A DNA stretch of 64,000 nt from Paraburkholderia aspalathi (lineage in GTDB: Bacteria; Pseudomonadota; Gammaproteobacteria; Burkholderiales; Burkholderiaceae), in NCBI RefSeq assembly GCF_900116445.1, contig NZ_FPBH01000026.1, positions 1-64,000 on the forward strand, given 5' to 3'. Shown in pieces: positions 1-11,312 of the stretch; position 1 is the stretch's first letter, and each line of letters opens with the position of its first letter. The notes beneath the pieces were generated by a model that saw nothing but the letters and a program-made list of their open reading frames with translations, was not told where the DNA came from and did no database searches. A program made the translations under genes and the position numbers.

Positions 1-72
1 GCCGACGCGGTACGAAGCTTCGACTTTTTAAAAATACCCTTTGCCGGTGTCCAGGATCGCTTGACCACTACA

Positions 73-149
73 GTGCCGCCCCGCACAGGGGCAACGCTAA
101 TAGACCACTAACAATACAAGGAGAGGCACCAAAGCCAGAACAAGGAAAG
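73..149 (-). repeat. Dispersed intergenic repeat, copy 1
   Basis: This stretch is nearly identical, in inverted orientation, to 32288-32364, with about 5 mismatches in 77 positions by eye. Both copies contain the short hairpin gcccc/gcaca/ggggc and lie next to protein genes without obvious coding content. No transposase or target-site duplication is visible, so it looks like a non-autonomous or REP-like intergenic element. It lies downstream of the leftmost response regulator gene, so it could sit in that gene's 3' region. Nothing recognisable was seen in bases 1-72. Confidence 0.85.
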
Positions 150-215
150 CCCAAATCCCTAAGCATACTGACAAGAAGCGTCGCGCAGACAACCAAACCC
201 CATATGACAAGCCCA

Positions 216-665
216 TCACCCAGCGCCCCGCGCAAAAGCATACTCATGCAGAGCATCGATCACCCGATCAAACTCGAACGACTTGTCGTAGAAGTGCCGA
301 ACGCCATACTGTTCACAGCGCTCCCGATAAGCCGGCAACGCATGATTCGTCAACACCGCAGCGAAAATCGACTCGACCATTCCCTCGCGCTGCAGATAAG
401 CGAGCACCGGCACCCCCGAGCCCTGCTTCAACTGCAGGTCCACAATCACCGCATCAAAAGCCTCATCGCTCAACAAGGCAATCGCCTGATCAGCCGAATC
501 CGCATATGCAGCCACCTGCAGCAAACCCGATGCATCGATGGCCTCGACGAGACTTCTTCGTATCAGCGGCGAATCCTCGATCAGCAGCACGCGCAACGGT
601 GCGCGACTGGCTGGTCCGGCATCAATGTTCGATTCGCTGTTCATCGGTGTATCTCGACCATTCAT
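216..665 (-). CDS. Stand-alone CheY-like response regulator receiver protein
   Basis: This is a single receiver domain of about 149 residues without an output domain. The acidic pair follows the first strand (VLLIEDS), the phosphoacceptor Asp is in DAVIVDLQL, the conserved Thr in AAVLTNH and the Lys in YDKSFEF, so it should be phosphorylatable. Its ATG overlaps the TAA stop of the upstream NarL-type regulator by one base, which implies translational coupling. An internal ATG at 644, with GAGA upstream, is an alternative start. The product probably acts by protein interaction within the same phosphorelay; the likely kinase is the one encoded at 2770-4230. That partnership is inference from proximity. 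Confidence 0.88.
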   Translation of the reverse strand: MNGRDTPMNSESNIDAGPASRAPLRVLLIEDSPLIRRSLVEAIDASGLLQVAAYADSADQAIALLSDEAFDAVIVDLQLKQGSGVPVLAYLQREGMVESIFAAVLTNHALPAYRERCEQYGVRHFYDKSFEFDRVIDALHEYAFARGAG

Positions 666-1339
666 TATTCGATCAAGCCGTTCTTGATCGCGTAATAAGT
701 CAGATCGGCGTTGTTCGCCAACCGCATCTTCTCCAGCACGCGAGCCCGGTAAGTACTCACGGTCTTCACCGACAAATGCAATTCTTCCGCAATGTCGGTC
801 GGAATCTGTCCCGCGGCGAGCTTGCAGAATATCTGGAATTCGCGCTCGGAGAGTGCTTCGTGGGGCCGTCCCACCGCCGGCTTGTCGAGGTTGTCGGCCA
901 GCGTGTCGGCGACGGCCTCAGACAGATAACGATGCCCGCGCGCCACCGCGCGGATCGCCCGCACAATCTCCTCGGGCTCGCAGTCTTTATTCAGGTAGCC
1001 GTTGGCGCCCGCGCGCAGCAGGTTGATCGCGTATTGGCTCTCCGGATATCCCGACAGAATCAGTACGCCCTGCTCCGGGCGCACCTGCCTGATCACACGC
1101 AACGTGTCGATGCCGTTCTTGTCCGGCATCGCGATGTCGAGCAACACCACGTCGAACGCCTGCTCCCGCACAAGGCTGATGGTTTCGTCGCCGGTCGAGG
1201 CTTCGGCCGCAACGCACATGTCCGGCTCGTCAGCGACGAACTGCCGGAAACCACCTCGGACGATCGCATGGTCGTCAGCTATCAGCACTCGAATCATCAG
1301 TTTGGCGTCCGTGCTACAGGATTGCTCCAAAGCAGACAT
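665..1339 (-). CDS. NarL/FixJ-family two-component response regulator
   Basis: This cytoplasmic DNA-binding response regulator has about 224 residues. An N-terminal receiver carries IADDHAIVRG and the phosphoacceptor Asp in VVLLDIAMPD, a Ser at the switch position (ILSGYP) and a Lys in LNKDCEP. A C-terminal LuxR-type helix-turn-helix follows (LSEREFQIF to SVKTVSTYRARV). I chose the ATG at 1339 because GGAGA lies 8 bases upstream; a longer frame to 1465 lacks this. HisKA_3 kinases such as the one at 2770-4230 normally pair with this class, so the two are probable partners. Target genes are unknown. Confidence 0.93.
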   Translation of the reverse strand: MSALEQSCSTDAKLMIRVLIADDHAIVRGGFRQFVADEPDMCVAAEASTGDETISLVREQAFDVVLLDIAMPDKNGIDTLRVIRQVRPEQGVLILSGYPESQYAINLLRAGANGYLNKDCEPEEIVRAIRAVARGHRYLSEAVADTLADNLDKPAVGRPHEALSEREFQIFCKLAAGQIPTDIAEELHLSVKTVSTYRARVLEKMRLANNADLTYYAIKNGLIE

Positions 1340-1471
1340 TGTAATGATCTCCGGCACCGTCTTTGCCGAAGACCGATGTGCACAGCGTAGCGGTGCATCG
1401 AGCCATACCGGCGCGGGAAAGCATCCAGCCCTTCCGCGCCGCCCGACCAGGCGTCCGCCTTTCAACCGTAT

Positions 1472-2044
1472 TTACTCGCGGCCGTCAAGCAGGTCCGCCA
1501 TATCATCGGCGTGCTCCTCTTCGACAGCAAGAATTTCTTCAAACAGCCGGCGCGTCGTCACGTCCTTCTCGCCGAGATAATGCACAATCTCGCGATACGT
1601 ATCGATCGCAATACGCTCGGCAATCAGGTTTTCGCGAATCATGTCCGTCAGATTACTGCCTTCCTTGTATTCCGAATGCGAACGCGTCTTCAGACCGTCC
1701 GGTGCAAAATCCGGCTCGCCGCCAAGCTGCACGATACGCTCGGCGATGCGGTCGGCGTGTTCCTGCTCTTCCGCGGCATGCGCTGCGAATTCCGCCGCCA
1801 CGCCCTCGGAGTTGATGCCCTTGGCCATGAAATGATGCCGTTTATAACGCAGCACGCAGACGATTTCAGTGGCCAGCGAATCGTTGAGCAGTTTCAGCAC
1901 CGTCTCACGGTCCGCACCGTAGCTTTGCGTGACCGGACCATCCGACATATGCTTGCGGGCGTCTTCACGGATCTTTTTGATGTCCATCACGAACGATCCG
2001 CTGGATTGAGATGCTGCGCCTTGGGCGCCAGAAACCTTCGCCAT
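1472..2044 (-). CDS. Ferritin-like di-iron protein (bacterioferritin/Dps-like)
   Basis: This is a four-helix ferritin-like protein of 190 residues. The di-iron ligand pattern is intact: Glu60 (LATEIVC), an ExxH at 93-96, Glu143 (LIAERIA) and a second ExxH at 175-178. The first 20 residues are a variable Ser/Gly-rich extension. AAGGAG lies directly upstream of the chosen ATG. Such proteins store or detoxify iron, or protect against peroxide, in the cytoplasm. Two DUF1328 membrane peptides lie upstream on the same strand, which together look like a general stress group. Iron storage versus DNA protection cannot be separated from sequence alone. Confidence 0.88.
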   Translation of the reverse strand: MAKVSGAQGAASQSSGSFVMDIKKIREDARKHMSDGPVTQSYGADRETVLKLLNDSLATEIVCVLRYKRHHFMAKGINSEGVAAEFAAHAAEEQEHADRIAERIVQLGGEPDFAPDGLKTRSHSEYKEGSNLTDMIRENLIAERIAIDTYREIVHYLGEKDVTTRRLFEEILAVEEEHADDMADLLDGRE

Positions 2045-2131
2045 TGAGATTCTCCTTTATCCGGTATTGGGGGAACTGCGTATCCCGCACGAATCGCGCC
2101 TGATACGCCGGTTTAAGGAAGGCGCATTCGT

Positions 2132-2293
2132 CTACGTTCGAAATACGCCGAGCAGCAGCGTAACCACGAACACGACAAGGAAGATGTAGAACAGGATCTT
2201 CGCGATTTCGGCCGCACCCGCGGCGATTCCGGTAAAACCGAACACGGCTGCGATGATCGCAATGACGAAAAAGACGATGGCATAGTGAAGCAT
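2132..2293 (-). CDS. DUF1328 small inner-membrane protein (53 aa)
   Basis: This short peptide starts [20 protein letters not shown] and consists of two hydrophobic segments around a conserved [14 protein letters not shown] turn, the signature of DUF1328 (UPF0391). The longer frame to 2380 is rejected because AAGGAG sits at proper spacing before the ATG at 2293. The family is small, membrane-embedded and of unknown function, often stress- or stationary-phase associated. A second, diverged paralogue lies immediately upstream (2403-2579), so this is a tandem duplication. Confidence 0.9.
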   Translation of the reverse strand: MLHYAIVFFVIAIIAAVFGFTGIAAGAAEIAKILFYIFLVVFVVTLLLGVFRT

Positions 2294-2402
2294 GGCGACT
2301 CTCCTTGTTGGTATCTGCATCAAGAGACCCTGAGGCGAATCCGAAGCGAACCGTTCCCTCACAATCAACGGAAACAGCACGCAAGCGCCTCATCGAACGG
2401 CG

Positions 2403-2579
2403 CTAATCGACGATCTTCTTCGTGACCACGAAGCCGAGCACGAGAAACACCACGCACAGAATCACGAACACCATAAACAGGAACTTTGCGATCACCGCTG
2501 CGCCCGCAGCTACGCCGGTAAAGCCAAGAAGGCCGGCGATCACCGCCACGACGGCGAAGAACAATGCCCATTTCAACAT
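2403..2579 (-). CDS. Second DUF1328 small inner-membrane protein (58 aa)
   Basis: Reading the minus strand from the ATG at 2579 gives a 58-residue peptide beginning [20 protein letters not shown] and ending in VVTKKIVD. It shares the [14 protein letters not shown] motif and hydrophobic layout of its neighbour but has a charged C-terminal tail the neighbour lacks. GGAGGA sits 7 bases before the ATG. It is short enough to be missed by length-filtered gene calling. Function is unknown; co-orientation with the ferritin-like gene suggests a shared stress role, which is inference. Confidence 0.88.
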   Translation of the reverse strand: MLKWALFFAVVAVIAGLLGFTGVAAGAAVIAKFLFMVFVILCVVFLVLGFVVTKKIVD

Positions 2580-2769
2580 GATGGCTTCCTCCAGAATCAG
2601 TCAATGAACGATCAGGTTCATCCTATCGATCGTCGACGCTGGGCGCATTCCGACGTGCTCCGTTTTTCGTGTGAGAATCCGCTTACACGGGATTACGGCG
2701 GCGTTACGCCGCCTGCTCCATCGTCGAGCCCGGCGGGCGTTACACTGATGCTCACCTCAGGAGCCAAAA

Positions 2770-4230
2770 GTGCTGAACGTGTCGAACACGCATAAATCAG
2801 GGGCCACCGTGCGGCTGGGCGACTGGATGCGCAATCGCAGTTGGGCCATCGCGATGACCGTGGCAATCGTCATCACCGTGGGCGGGCTCGTGATTCTCGA
2901 AACCGCGCGCCAACGCATTGCCGCTGAATACGAAACGGCACTCGAAGCGCGCGACGTCACGGTTCAATTGAGCACGCTCGCAAGCCAGCTATCCCGCCTC
3001 AACGCCCACCAAAGCGATTTTCTTCTGACGAAGCAGGACTCATCTGCTCAGGGCTTTTGCGCAACCGCCGTGCAGATACGGCAGAACGAACAGCAGCTAA
3101 GCCGGTTTTACCGCGGCGGCAAGGCGGACAGCGCCGAGCTCGCGAGCTTCACCCAGATCGTCGCGCTGATCGACGCACGCATCGGCGCGGGCGCTGCTGC
3201 ATTGCAACGCGCGACAACGAATTCGCTCGATCTCTCCGCCTGCGGCAGTGCGGGCGAGGCCAATCCGGCGGATGCCACACTGGTCGACAGCACGCTCACG
3301 CTGCTGCGCGACAACGAGGAGCGCCGCGCGCAGCACGCGCTCGACGCAAGCCGCGCCGACCAGCGTATCTCCACGCTGTGCGCGGCGGCGCTGTCCGCGC
3401 TCAACATCGTGCTGTTCATCCTGCTGTTTCGCAATCTCGGCATCCAGATGAACCGGCAGGCGCGCGTGCAGCGTCAACTGATCACGCAACAGGAAGAGCT
3501 CGACCAGCTTGTCAACGAACGCACGCGTCAGCTCGAGGCGCTCGGCTGGCACTTGCAGGCCGTCAGCGAAAACGAAAAGACGCAGCTCGCGCACGAACTG
3601 CACGACGAACTCGGCGCCATTCTGACTGCGAGCAAAATGGATGTGGCCTGGGCCAACCGCAAACTGAAGGACAGTGCCCCGGATATCTCCGAGAAACTCA
3701 AGCGCGCGCTCGCCAATCTCGACCAGGGCATTGCGCTGAAGCGCCGCATCATCGAAGACATGCGGCCCACCGTGCTGGCGAACTTCGGGCTCGTTACTGC
3801 CTTGCGCACGCTTGCCGACGAAGCCGCGCAGCGCAACAACTGGACGCTCGAATCGCACTTGCCCGCCGACGATATCCAGCTCGACGAGCAAACCGAAATC
3901 GCGCTCTTTCGCGTCGCGCAGGAGTCGCTCACGAACGCCGCCAAGTATGCACGAGCCTCGAAGGTGTCGATCGCCTTGCAGGTCGGCGACGGCGAGGTGG
4001 CACTGCGTATCGCGGACAACGGCGTCGGCATCACGCCCGCCGATCTGCAGCGCACGCACACCCATGGGCTGCTCGGCATGCGCCAGCGGGTTGCCGCGCA
4101 TGGCGGGCGCTTCGATATCCAGCGCGGCGCGCCGAATGGCACCGACATCCATGTGGTGATGCCGAGTGTCAGCACGGCCACGCCGTCAGTGGATCTGCCG
4201 CCGTCGACCCCGTCGCGAACAGCCGTCTAG
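2770..4230 (+). CDS. Sensor histidine kinase, HisKA_3 (NarX/DegS) type
   Basis: This is an inner-membrane sensor kinase of 486 residues. Transmembrane segments at about 25-43 and 201-222 flank a periplasmic helical region resembling a CHASE3 sensor. A coiled linker leads to the dimerisation box LAHELHDELGA, where His278 is the probable phosphorylation site. A HATPase domain follows, with the N-box around QESLTNAAKYA and the G-boxes DNGVGI and GLLGMRQR. The start is GTG with AGGAG six bases upstream. It is the only kinase in the window, so the NarL-type regulator and receiver at 216-1339 are likely targets. The signal is unknown. Confidence 0.92.
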   Translation: MLNVSNTHKSGATVRLGDWMRNRSWAIAMTVAIVITVGGLVILETARQRIAAEYETALEARDVTVQLSTLASQLSRLNAHQSDFLLTKQDSSAQGFCATAVQIRQNEQQLSRFYRGGKADSAELASFTQIVALIDARIGAGAAALQRATTNSLDLSACGSAGEANPADATLVDSTLTLLRDNEERRAQHALDASRADQRISTLCAAALSALNIVLFILLFRNLGIQMNRQARVQRQLITQQEELDQLVNERTRQLEALGWHLQAVSENEKTQLAHELHDELGAILTASKMDVAWANRKLKDSAPDISEKLKRALANLDQGIALKRRIIEDMRPTVLANFGLVTALRTLADEAAQRNNWTLESHLPADDIQLDEQTEIALFRVAQESLTNAAKYARASKVSIALQVGDGEVALRIADNGVGITPADLQRTHTHGLLGMRQRVAAHGGRFDIQRGAPNGTDIHVVMPSVSTATPSVDLPPSTPSRTAV

Positions 4231-4465
4231 CAGGGCCTTGCGGCACATTGCAATAGCCTGTGTAGGACTGCGCCGACGCAAACACCGGAGCACGCCTACA
4301 ACAAAATCGCAGCGCAACCGACAGCGCCGCCTCCGCCCTTTTTTTAACATGCAATCAGACCGGATCGACTGGCGTAAGCCCCGGTCGGACGACAGCTAGC
4401 CGGGCTAGCGCGTGCCGTACAGGATGGGCACGTCAACCGATGCATTCTCGACAAGGAGAACTTTC

Positions 4466-4600
4466 ATGAATCGACTGATCGCTTTGCTTCTCATTGCAGG
4501 GACGGCTGCGCTCGCCGGTTGCAACACGATGGCGGGGGCTGGGCAGGATATTTCGAAGGGTGGCAACGCCATCACGAATTCAGCCGAGCAAGCCAAGTAA
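4466..4600 (+). CDS. Entericidin-like small lipoprotein
   Basis: This is a 44-residue precursor. A hydrophobic signal peptide ends in a lipobox (TAALAGC), followed by the short glycine-rich entericidin-type tail MAGAGQDISKGGNAITNSAEQ. AAGGAG precedes the chosen ATG; the upstream in-frame ATG at 4412 has no such site. Entericidin A/B proteins are outer-membrane lipoproteins linked to stationary-phase cell lysis and stress. A strong hairpin-T8 terminator follows. Bases 4231-4465 between this gene and the kinase show no other gene. Confidence 0.88.
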   Translation: MNRLIALLLIAGTAALAGCNTMAGAGQDISKGGNAITNSAEQAK

Positions 4601-4663
4601 GTTAGCGGCAACGCATCGACTGCGCGGCGCCTCACGGCGCCCTGTCATGAAGGAATTCCACAG

Positions 4664-4695
4664 CCCGTCGCGGGAAACCGCGGCGGGTTTTTTTT
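4664..4695 (+). terminator. Rho-independent terminator of the entericidin-like gene
   Basis: A 10-bp stem (cccgtcgcgg / ccgcggcggg, one G-T wobble) with a GAAA loop is followed by eight T residues. Confidence 0.9.
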
Positions 4696-4720
4696 ATAGT
4701 CGGCTCCGCAAACAAAACAA

Positions 4721-4750
4721 AGCGGCGACCCACTTTCGTGGATCGCCGCT
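4721..4750 (-). terminator. Probable terminator of the DUF4397 gene
   Basis: Arms agcggcga and tcgccgct, with an inner CAC/GTG, form a hairpin. On the minus strand it is followed by a T-rich run (TTTGTTTTGTTT). It lies just downstream of the minus-strand lipoprotein gene. Confidence 0.65.
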
Positions 4751-4763
4751 CTGTCCTCCCTGA

Positions 4764-8048
<3,285 letters not shown>

Positions 8049-8091
8049 GCCACTGTGGCAATGGCGAGCGGAGGCGGCCGCGCCGCCCTCC

Positions 8092-9033
8092 TTAAGCCAG
8101 CCCCTTCTTCCGGTAATCGAACCAGAAAGACAGCCCCACGCTGGCCAGAATCACGATCGTCGCGATGACCGTCGAACGCGTTACCGGCTCGCCGAGCAAC
8201 AACGCGCCGAGCGCCACCGCCACCACCGGATTCACGTACATGCAACTGCTGGCGATGATCGGACTTGTATGCCGGATCAGAAAGCCGTACGCGACGTAGG
8301 CGGTCATCGTGCCGACCAGCATCAGGTAGACGAAGGCCAGCACCGGCAGAAAATGCACTTCCATCATGCGCTCGCCGGACACCCAGGCGACCATCGTCGA
8401 CATCGCGCCGCCGAGGCCGATCTGCAGCGACGTCGACAGAAACAGGTCCGACGGCAGCTTCAGCCGCCCGGCCAGATGCGCGCCGCCGGCCCAGAAAAGC
8501 GCACCGCACAGGATCGCCAGACTGCCGCCCGCCGATCCCGGCGCAGTGTCGCCGTGACTCAGGATCGCGATGCCCACCAGCCCAAGGCCAACTGCGAACC
8601 ACTCGCCTCTGCCGATCTTGCGCCCCGCCACCGCCGCGATCACCGTCGCGAACAGCGGCACGGTCGCGACCATCACGGCTGCGGTGCCGGTGCCGACCGT
8701 GCGCATGCCGTAGGCCAGCATGCCGCTCGACAGGCCGACCAGCATCGTGCCGACCAGGCCGGCATTGCGGATTTCACCCGCGCTCGGCCAGACCGGATTG
8801 CGGCGCGCCGCGAAGATGAACAGTCCTATCCCGGCAAACAGGTTGCGCAAGCCGGAGAGCAGCAAGGGCGGAAACGAACCCAGCGCGACATGCACGGCGA
8901 GATACGTCGAACCCCATACGAGATAGACGACGGCGAGCGCGAGCGCGATCTGTCCATTGCGGGACTGCGGCAAACGGATGGGGAAACCACGCGGGAAACT
9001 ACGCGAAAAGCGGCTGGGGAGTTGCGGCGCCAT
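8092..9033 (-). CDS. EamA-family (YedA-like) drug/metabolite exporter
   Basis: This inner-membrane protein of about 313 residues has ten predicted hydrophobic helices arranged as two EamA halves. The opening is LVYLVWGSTYLAVHVA-like and the second half contains LLGEPVTRSTVIA. Length and layout fit YedA-type DMT permeases; the substrate cannot be read from sequence. The start is uncertain: the ATG at 9033 is the first before the first helix but has only a weak ribosome site. Convergent with fadH, with a gap of only 43 bases. Confidence 0.88.
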   Translation of the reverse strand: MAPQLPSRFSRSFPRGFPIRLPQSRNGQIALALAVVYLVWGSTYLAVHVALGSFPPLLLSGLRNLFAGIGLFIFAARRNPVWPSAGEIRNAGLVGTMLVGLSSGMLAYGMRTVGTGTAAVMVATVPLFATVIAAVAGRKIGRGEWFAVGLGLVGIAILSHGDTAPGSAGGSLAILCGALFWAGGAHLAGRLKLPSDLFLSTSLQIGLGGAMSTMVAWVSGERMMEVHFLPVLAFVYLMLVGTMTAYVAYGFLIRHTSPIIASSCMYVNPVVAVALGALLLGEPVTRSTVIATIVILASVGLSFWFDYRKKGLA

Positions 9034-9318
9034 ACGTTCAAACCGCCCATGCCGCTCGAGGTGCTGCGCCCCCGCTGAAGACCCTGTGACGGGATGGCGG
9101 ACACCGCATCGGCGATGCGGTCTGACGGGCGAGGCTGGCGGACATGTCGGTGGAACGGAAGGACGATAGATGGCCAATGGGGCCACAACGCCGCGGCAAT
9201 CGATGGGAATCGAGCCACGGCTGACACACGCCAAATGTTGGGCGCGCATCGCATTATGCAGTAAGCGCCCACCGCGTCGCCTGAAAGAATCGTAACTTTT
9301 TTGCGTGCTTGCAACAGA

Positions 9319-9344
9319 AAAGCCGGGGACGTATCCCCGGCTTT
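9319..9344 (-). terminator. Terminator of the MXKDX-repeat gene
   Basis: The 11-bp perfect stem aaagccgggga / tccccggcttt has a CGTA loop. The minus-strand exit continues TTCTGTTG, so the T-tract is short. Confidence 0.7.
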
Positions 9345-9398
9345 GGGCTCAGCTGTGACACGGCGCTCAAGCTATGCAACCGGCATCGCCGGCAATGC

Positions 9399-9647
9399 TC
9401 AGTTGGCCATGGCGCCCGATGCCTCGTGCTTCATGCCCATCGCGTCGCTGCCCTTTTTCATCTTGTCGTGCTTCATCGTGTTCTTCTTCATGCTGTCCTT
9501 CGACATGGTGTCTTTGGACATCGAATCCTTCGACATCGTGTCCTTGGACATTGCATCGTTGGACATCGCGCCGCTGGCCTGCGCGAACGCGGCGCCGCCG
9601 CTGGTCAGGAGGGCGACAGCCATTGCTGCGATTGCGAACTTTTTCAT
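9399..9647 (-). CDS. Pentapeptide MXKDX-repeat secreted protein
   Basis: This is an 82-residue precursor with a clear Sec signal peptide (cleavage after GGAAFAQA). Its mature part is built of tandem pentapeptides of the form M-S-K-D-(T/S), degenerating to M-K-K-N-T and M-K-H-D-K. The pattern matches the MXKDX-repeat family found in Burkholderia and relatives. Met/Asp/Lys/His periodicity suggests metal or membrane interaction, but function is unknown. The repeat is also visible in DNA as a 15-base period. A terminator hairpin lies about 55 bases beyond the stop. Confidence 0.85.
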   Translation of the reverse strand: MKKFAIAAMAVALLTSGGAAFAQASGAMSNDAMSKDTMSKDSMSKDTMSKDSMKKNTMKHDKMKKGSDAMGMKHEASGAMAN

Positions 9648-9774
9648 GGGATGACTCCGTTTTGTAGTGGATAAACCTGAACCGGCTTCTGGCTTCTACC
9701 TTGCGCCGGGTACTTCCGAAGCTTCTGCCGCCCGGGGTCGCGCGTCCGGCATTGCACGCGCCGACCCGCGCGCG

Positions 9775-10578
9775 TCAGGAGCCTCCGAACCAGTTGTAGC
9801 CCTGGTCGACCCAATAGCCGCCGGGATACGTGTTAGTGACGAACATCTCGACGATGTGCTTCGGATTCTTGTAGCCGAGCTTGGTCGGCATGCGCAGCTT
9901 CATCGGGAAGCCGTATTTCGCGGGTAGTCGCTCGCCGTCGTATTCGAAGGTCAGGAGCGTTTGCGGATGCAGCGCGGTCGGCATGTCGATGCTTTCGTAG
10001 TAGTCGTCGGCGCATTTGAAGCCAACGTACTTCGCGCTCGTATCCGCACCGATGCGCCGCAGAAAATCGGCAAACGGCGTGCCGCCCCAGCGGCCGATCG
10101 CGCTCCAGCCTTCCACGCAGATATGCCGCGTGATCTGCTCGGCATGCGGCAGCGCGTACAACTCGGGCAAGGTCCAGACGCGCTGACCGGTGACGAGGCC
10201 GCTGATCTTCAGCTTGTAGTCGGAGGGGTCGACATCAGGGACGTCGTCGATACCGTAGAACGCATTGAACGGAAACGGACGCGTGATTTGCGCTTCCGTG
10301 TAGGTCGGCGCGAGCTGCTTCGGATCGAATAGTGCGGCCTGTGCGCGGTCGTTCAGGCGCGACACGGCCGTCAGGAATGCAGTGACCGAATCGTTGTCGG
10401 TGAGCGAGCAGCCCGTCAGCATCGACAGACCGCCGAGCGTCAGAAGCCGCTTGCCGAACAGGCGCCGCGACGGCATTGCGAGTTCGCGCCGGGCGTCGAT
10501 CAGGATCGATTCGCGGTCGAGCTTGTTGTCAGGCATGGCGGCGAACTTTCGATCGGGTTGTGTATTGGGTCGGGTCAT
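9775..10578 (-). CDS. Exported molybdopterin-dependent oxidoreductase (sulfite oxidase/MsrP-like)
   Basis: This protein of about 267 residues has a sulfite-oxidase-type molybdopterin fold. The Moco ligand is Cys154 in the signature RHICVEGWSAIGRWGG. The N-terminus has a twin-arginine motif (SRRLFGKRLL, residues 37-46) and then TGC at 55-57, so it may be a Tat-exported lipoprotein. The Arg pair sits late, and an internal Met35 could be the functional start. The next gene on the same strand, 50 bases downstream, encodes a b-type cytochrome that probably exchanges electrons with it. A methionine-sulfoxide or related reductase role is possible; the substrate is unknown. Confidence 0.88.
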   Translation of the reverse strand: MTRPNTQPDRKFAAMPDNKLDRESILIDARRELAMPSRRLFGKRLLTLGGLSMLTGCSLTDNDSVTAFLTAVSRLNDRAQAALFDPKQLAPTYTEAQITRPFPFNAFYGIDDVPDVDPSDYKLKISGLVTGQRVWTLPELYALPHAEQITRHICVEGWSAIGRWGGTPFADFLRRIGADTSAKYVGFKCADDYYESIDMPTALHPQTLLTFEYDGERLPAKYGFPMKLRMPTKLGYKNPKHIVEMFVTNTYPGGYWVDQGYNWFGGS

Positions 10579-10628
10579 GATTCGATGTCCTTAGGCTTGG
10601 CGTGTCCGCTTATCCGTGTATCCGCGGC

Positions 10629-11267
10629 CTAGCGTCCGCGCAGCATCGCCAGCAGCGAGCGCGGCACTAGGGCTACCATCACCAGATGCACGACAATAAA
10701 CGCAGCCATCAGCGACATGGCGCAGAAGTGGACGATGCGTGCGTTGTCGTAGCCGCCCATCAACTCGCGCAGCAGCGGAAACTGCACCGATTTCCAGATC
10801 GCGAGGCCCGAGAGCACCAGCACGATCAGATCGCAAACAACAAACAGATAAGCGAATTTCTGCACCGCGTTATAGACGCGCAGATCCGCGTGCGAGAGCT
10901 TGCCGGTCAGCGCGGCGATGAAGTCGTGCAGCACGGCGCGCGGCGAGACCGGCAGAAACTTGCGCACGAAGCGCCCGCTGGCCAGATTCAGCGCGAGATA
11001 CAGCAGACCGTTGAAGACCAGCAGCCACATCGCCGCGAAGTGCCACTGCAGCGCGCCGCCAAGCCAGCCGCCGAGCGTGAGCGCCGGTGGAAACGTGAAG
11101 CCTTTGAAGATCGGCGAGGCGTCATAGATGCGCCAGCCGGACAGCATCATCAGGATGGCCGCGAGTGCGTTGAGCCAATGCGTGACGCGCACCCACACCG
11201 GATGAATCGTGCCGCTCCTCGGCATGACGGGCGGAGCGGTTTTGCTAAGAGCATGAGGCGTGGCCAT
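10629..11267 (-). CDS. Membrane cytochrome b (b561/hydrogenase b-subunit type)
   Basis: This 212-residue inner-membrane protein has about four to five hydrophobic helices. Conserved His residues occur in helices (VRVTHWLNALA, LQWHFAAMWLL, ARIVHFCAMS, FIVVHLVMVA), as in di-heme cytochrome b561 or Ni-Fe-hydrogenase b-subunits. It lies immediately upstream of the molybdopterin oxidoreductase on the minus strand and so is probably its quinone-linked redox partner. It does not resemble the ferric-reductase-type MsrQ of E. coli, which makes this an alternative arrangement. Confidence 0.87.
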   Translation of the reverse strand: MATPHALSKTAPPVMPRSGTIHPVWVRVTHWLNALAAILMMLSGWRIYDASPIFKGFTFPPALTLGGWLGGALQWHFAAMWLLVFNGLLYLALNLASGRFVRKFLPVSPRAVLHDFIAALTGKLSHADLRVYNAVQKFAYLFVVCDLIVLVLSGLAIWKSVQFPLLRELMGGYDNARIVHFCAMSLMAAFIVVHLVMVALVPRSLLAMLRGR

Positions 11268-11312
11268 GAGAATCTCCGATGAAATAGGGAGCGCTGCGGG
11301 GTCGTCGCGCGC

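Noticed and set aside
9450-9560. Tandem 15-base repeats as a possible CRISPR-like or microsatellite array
   Set aside because: They encode the MXKDX pentapeptides in frame and have no spacers; it is a protein repeat.
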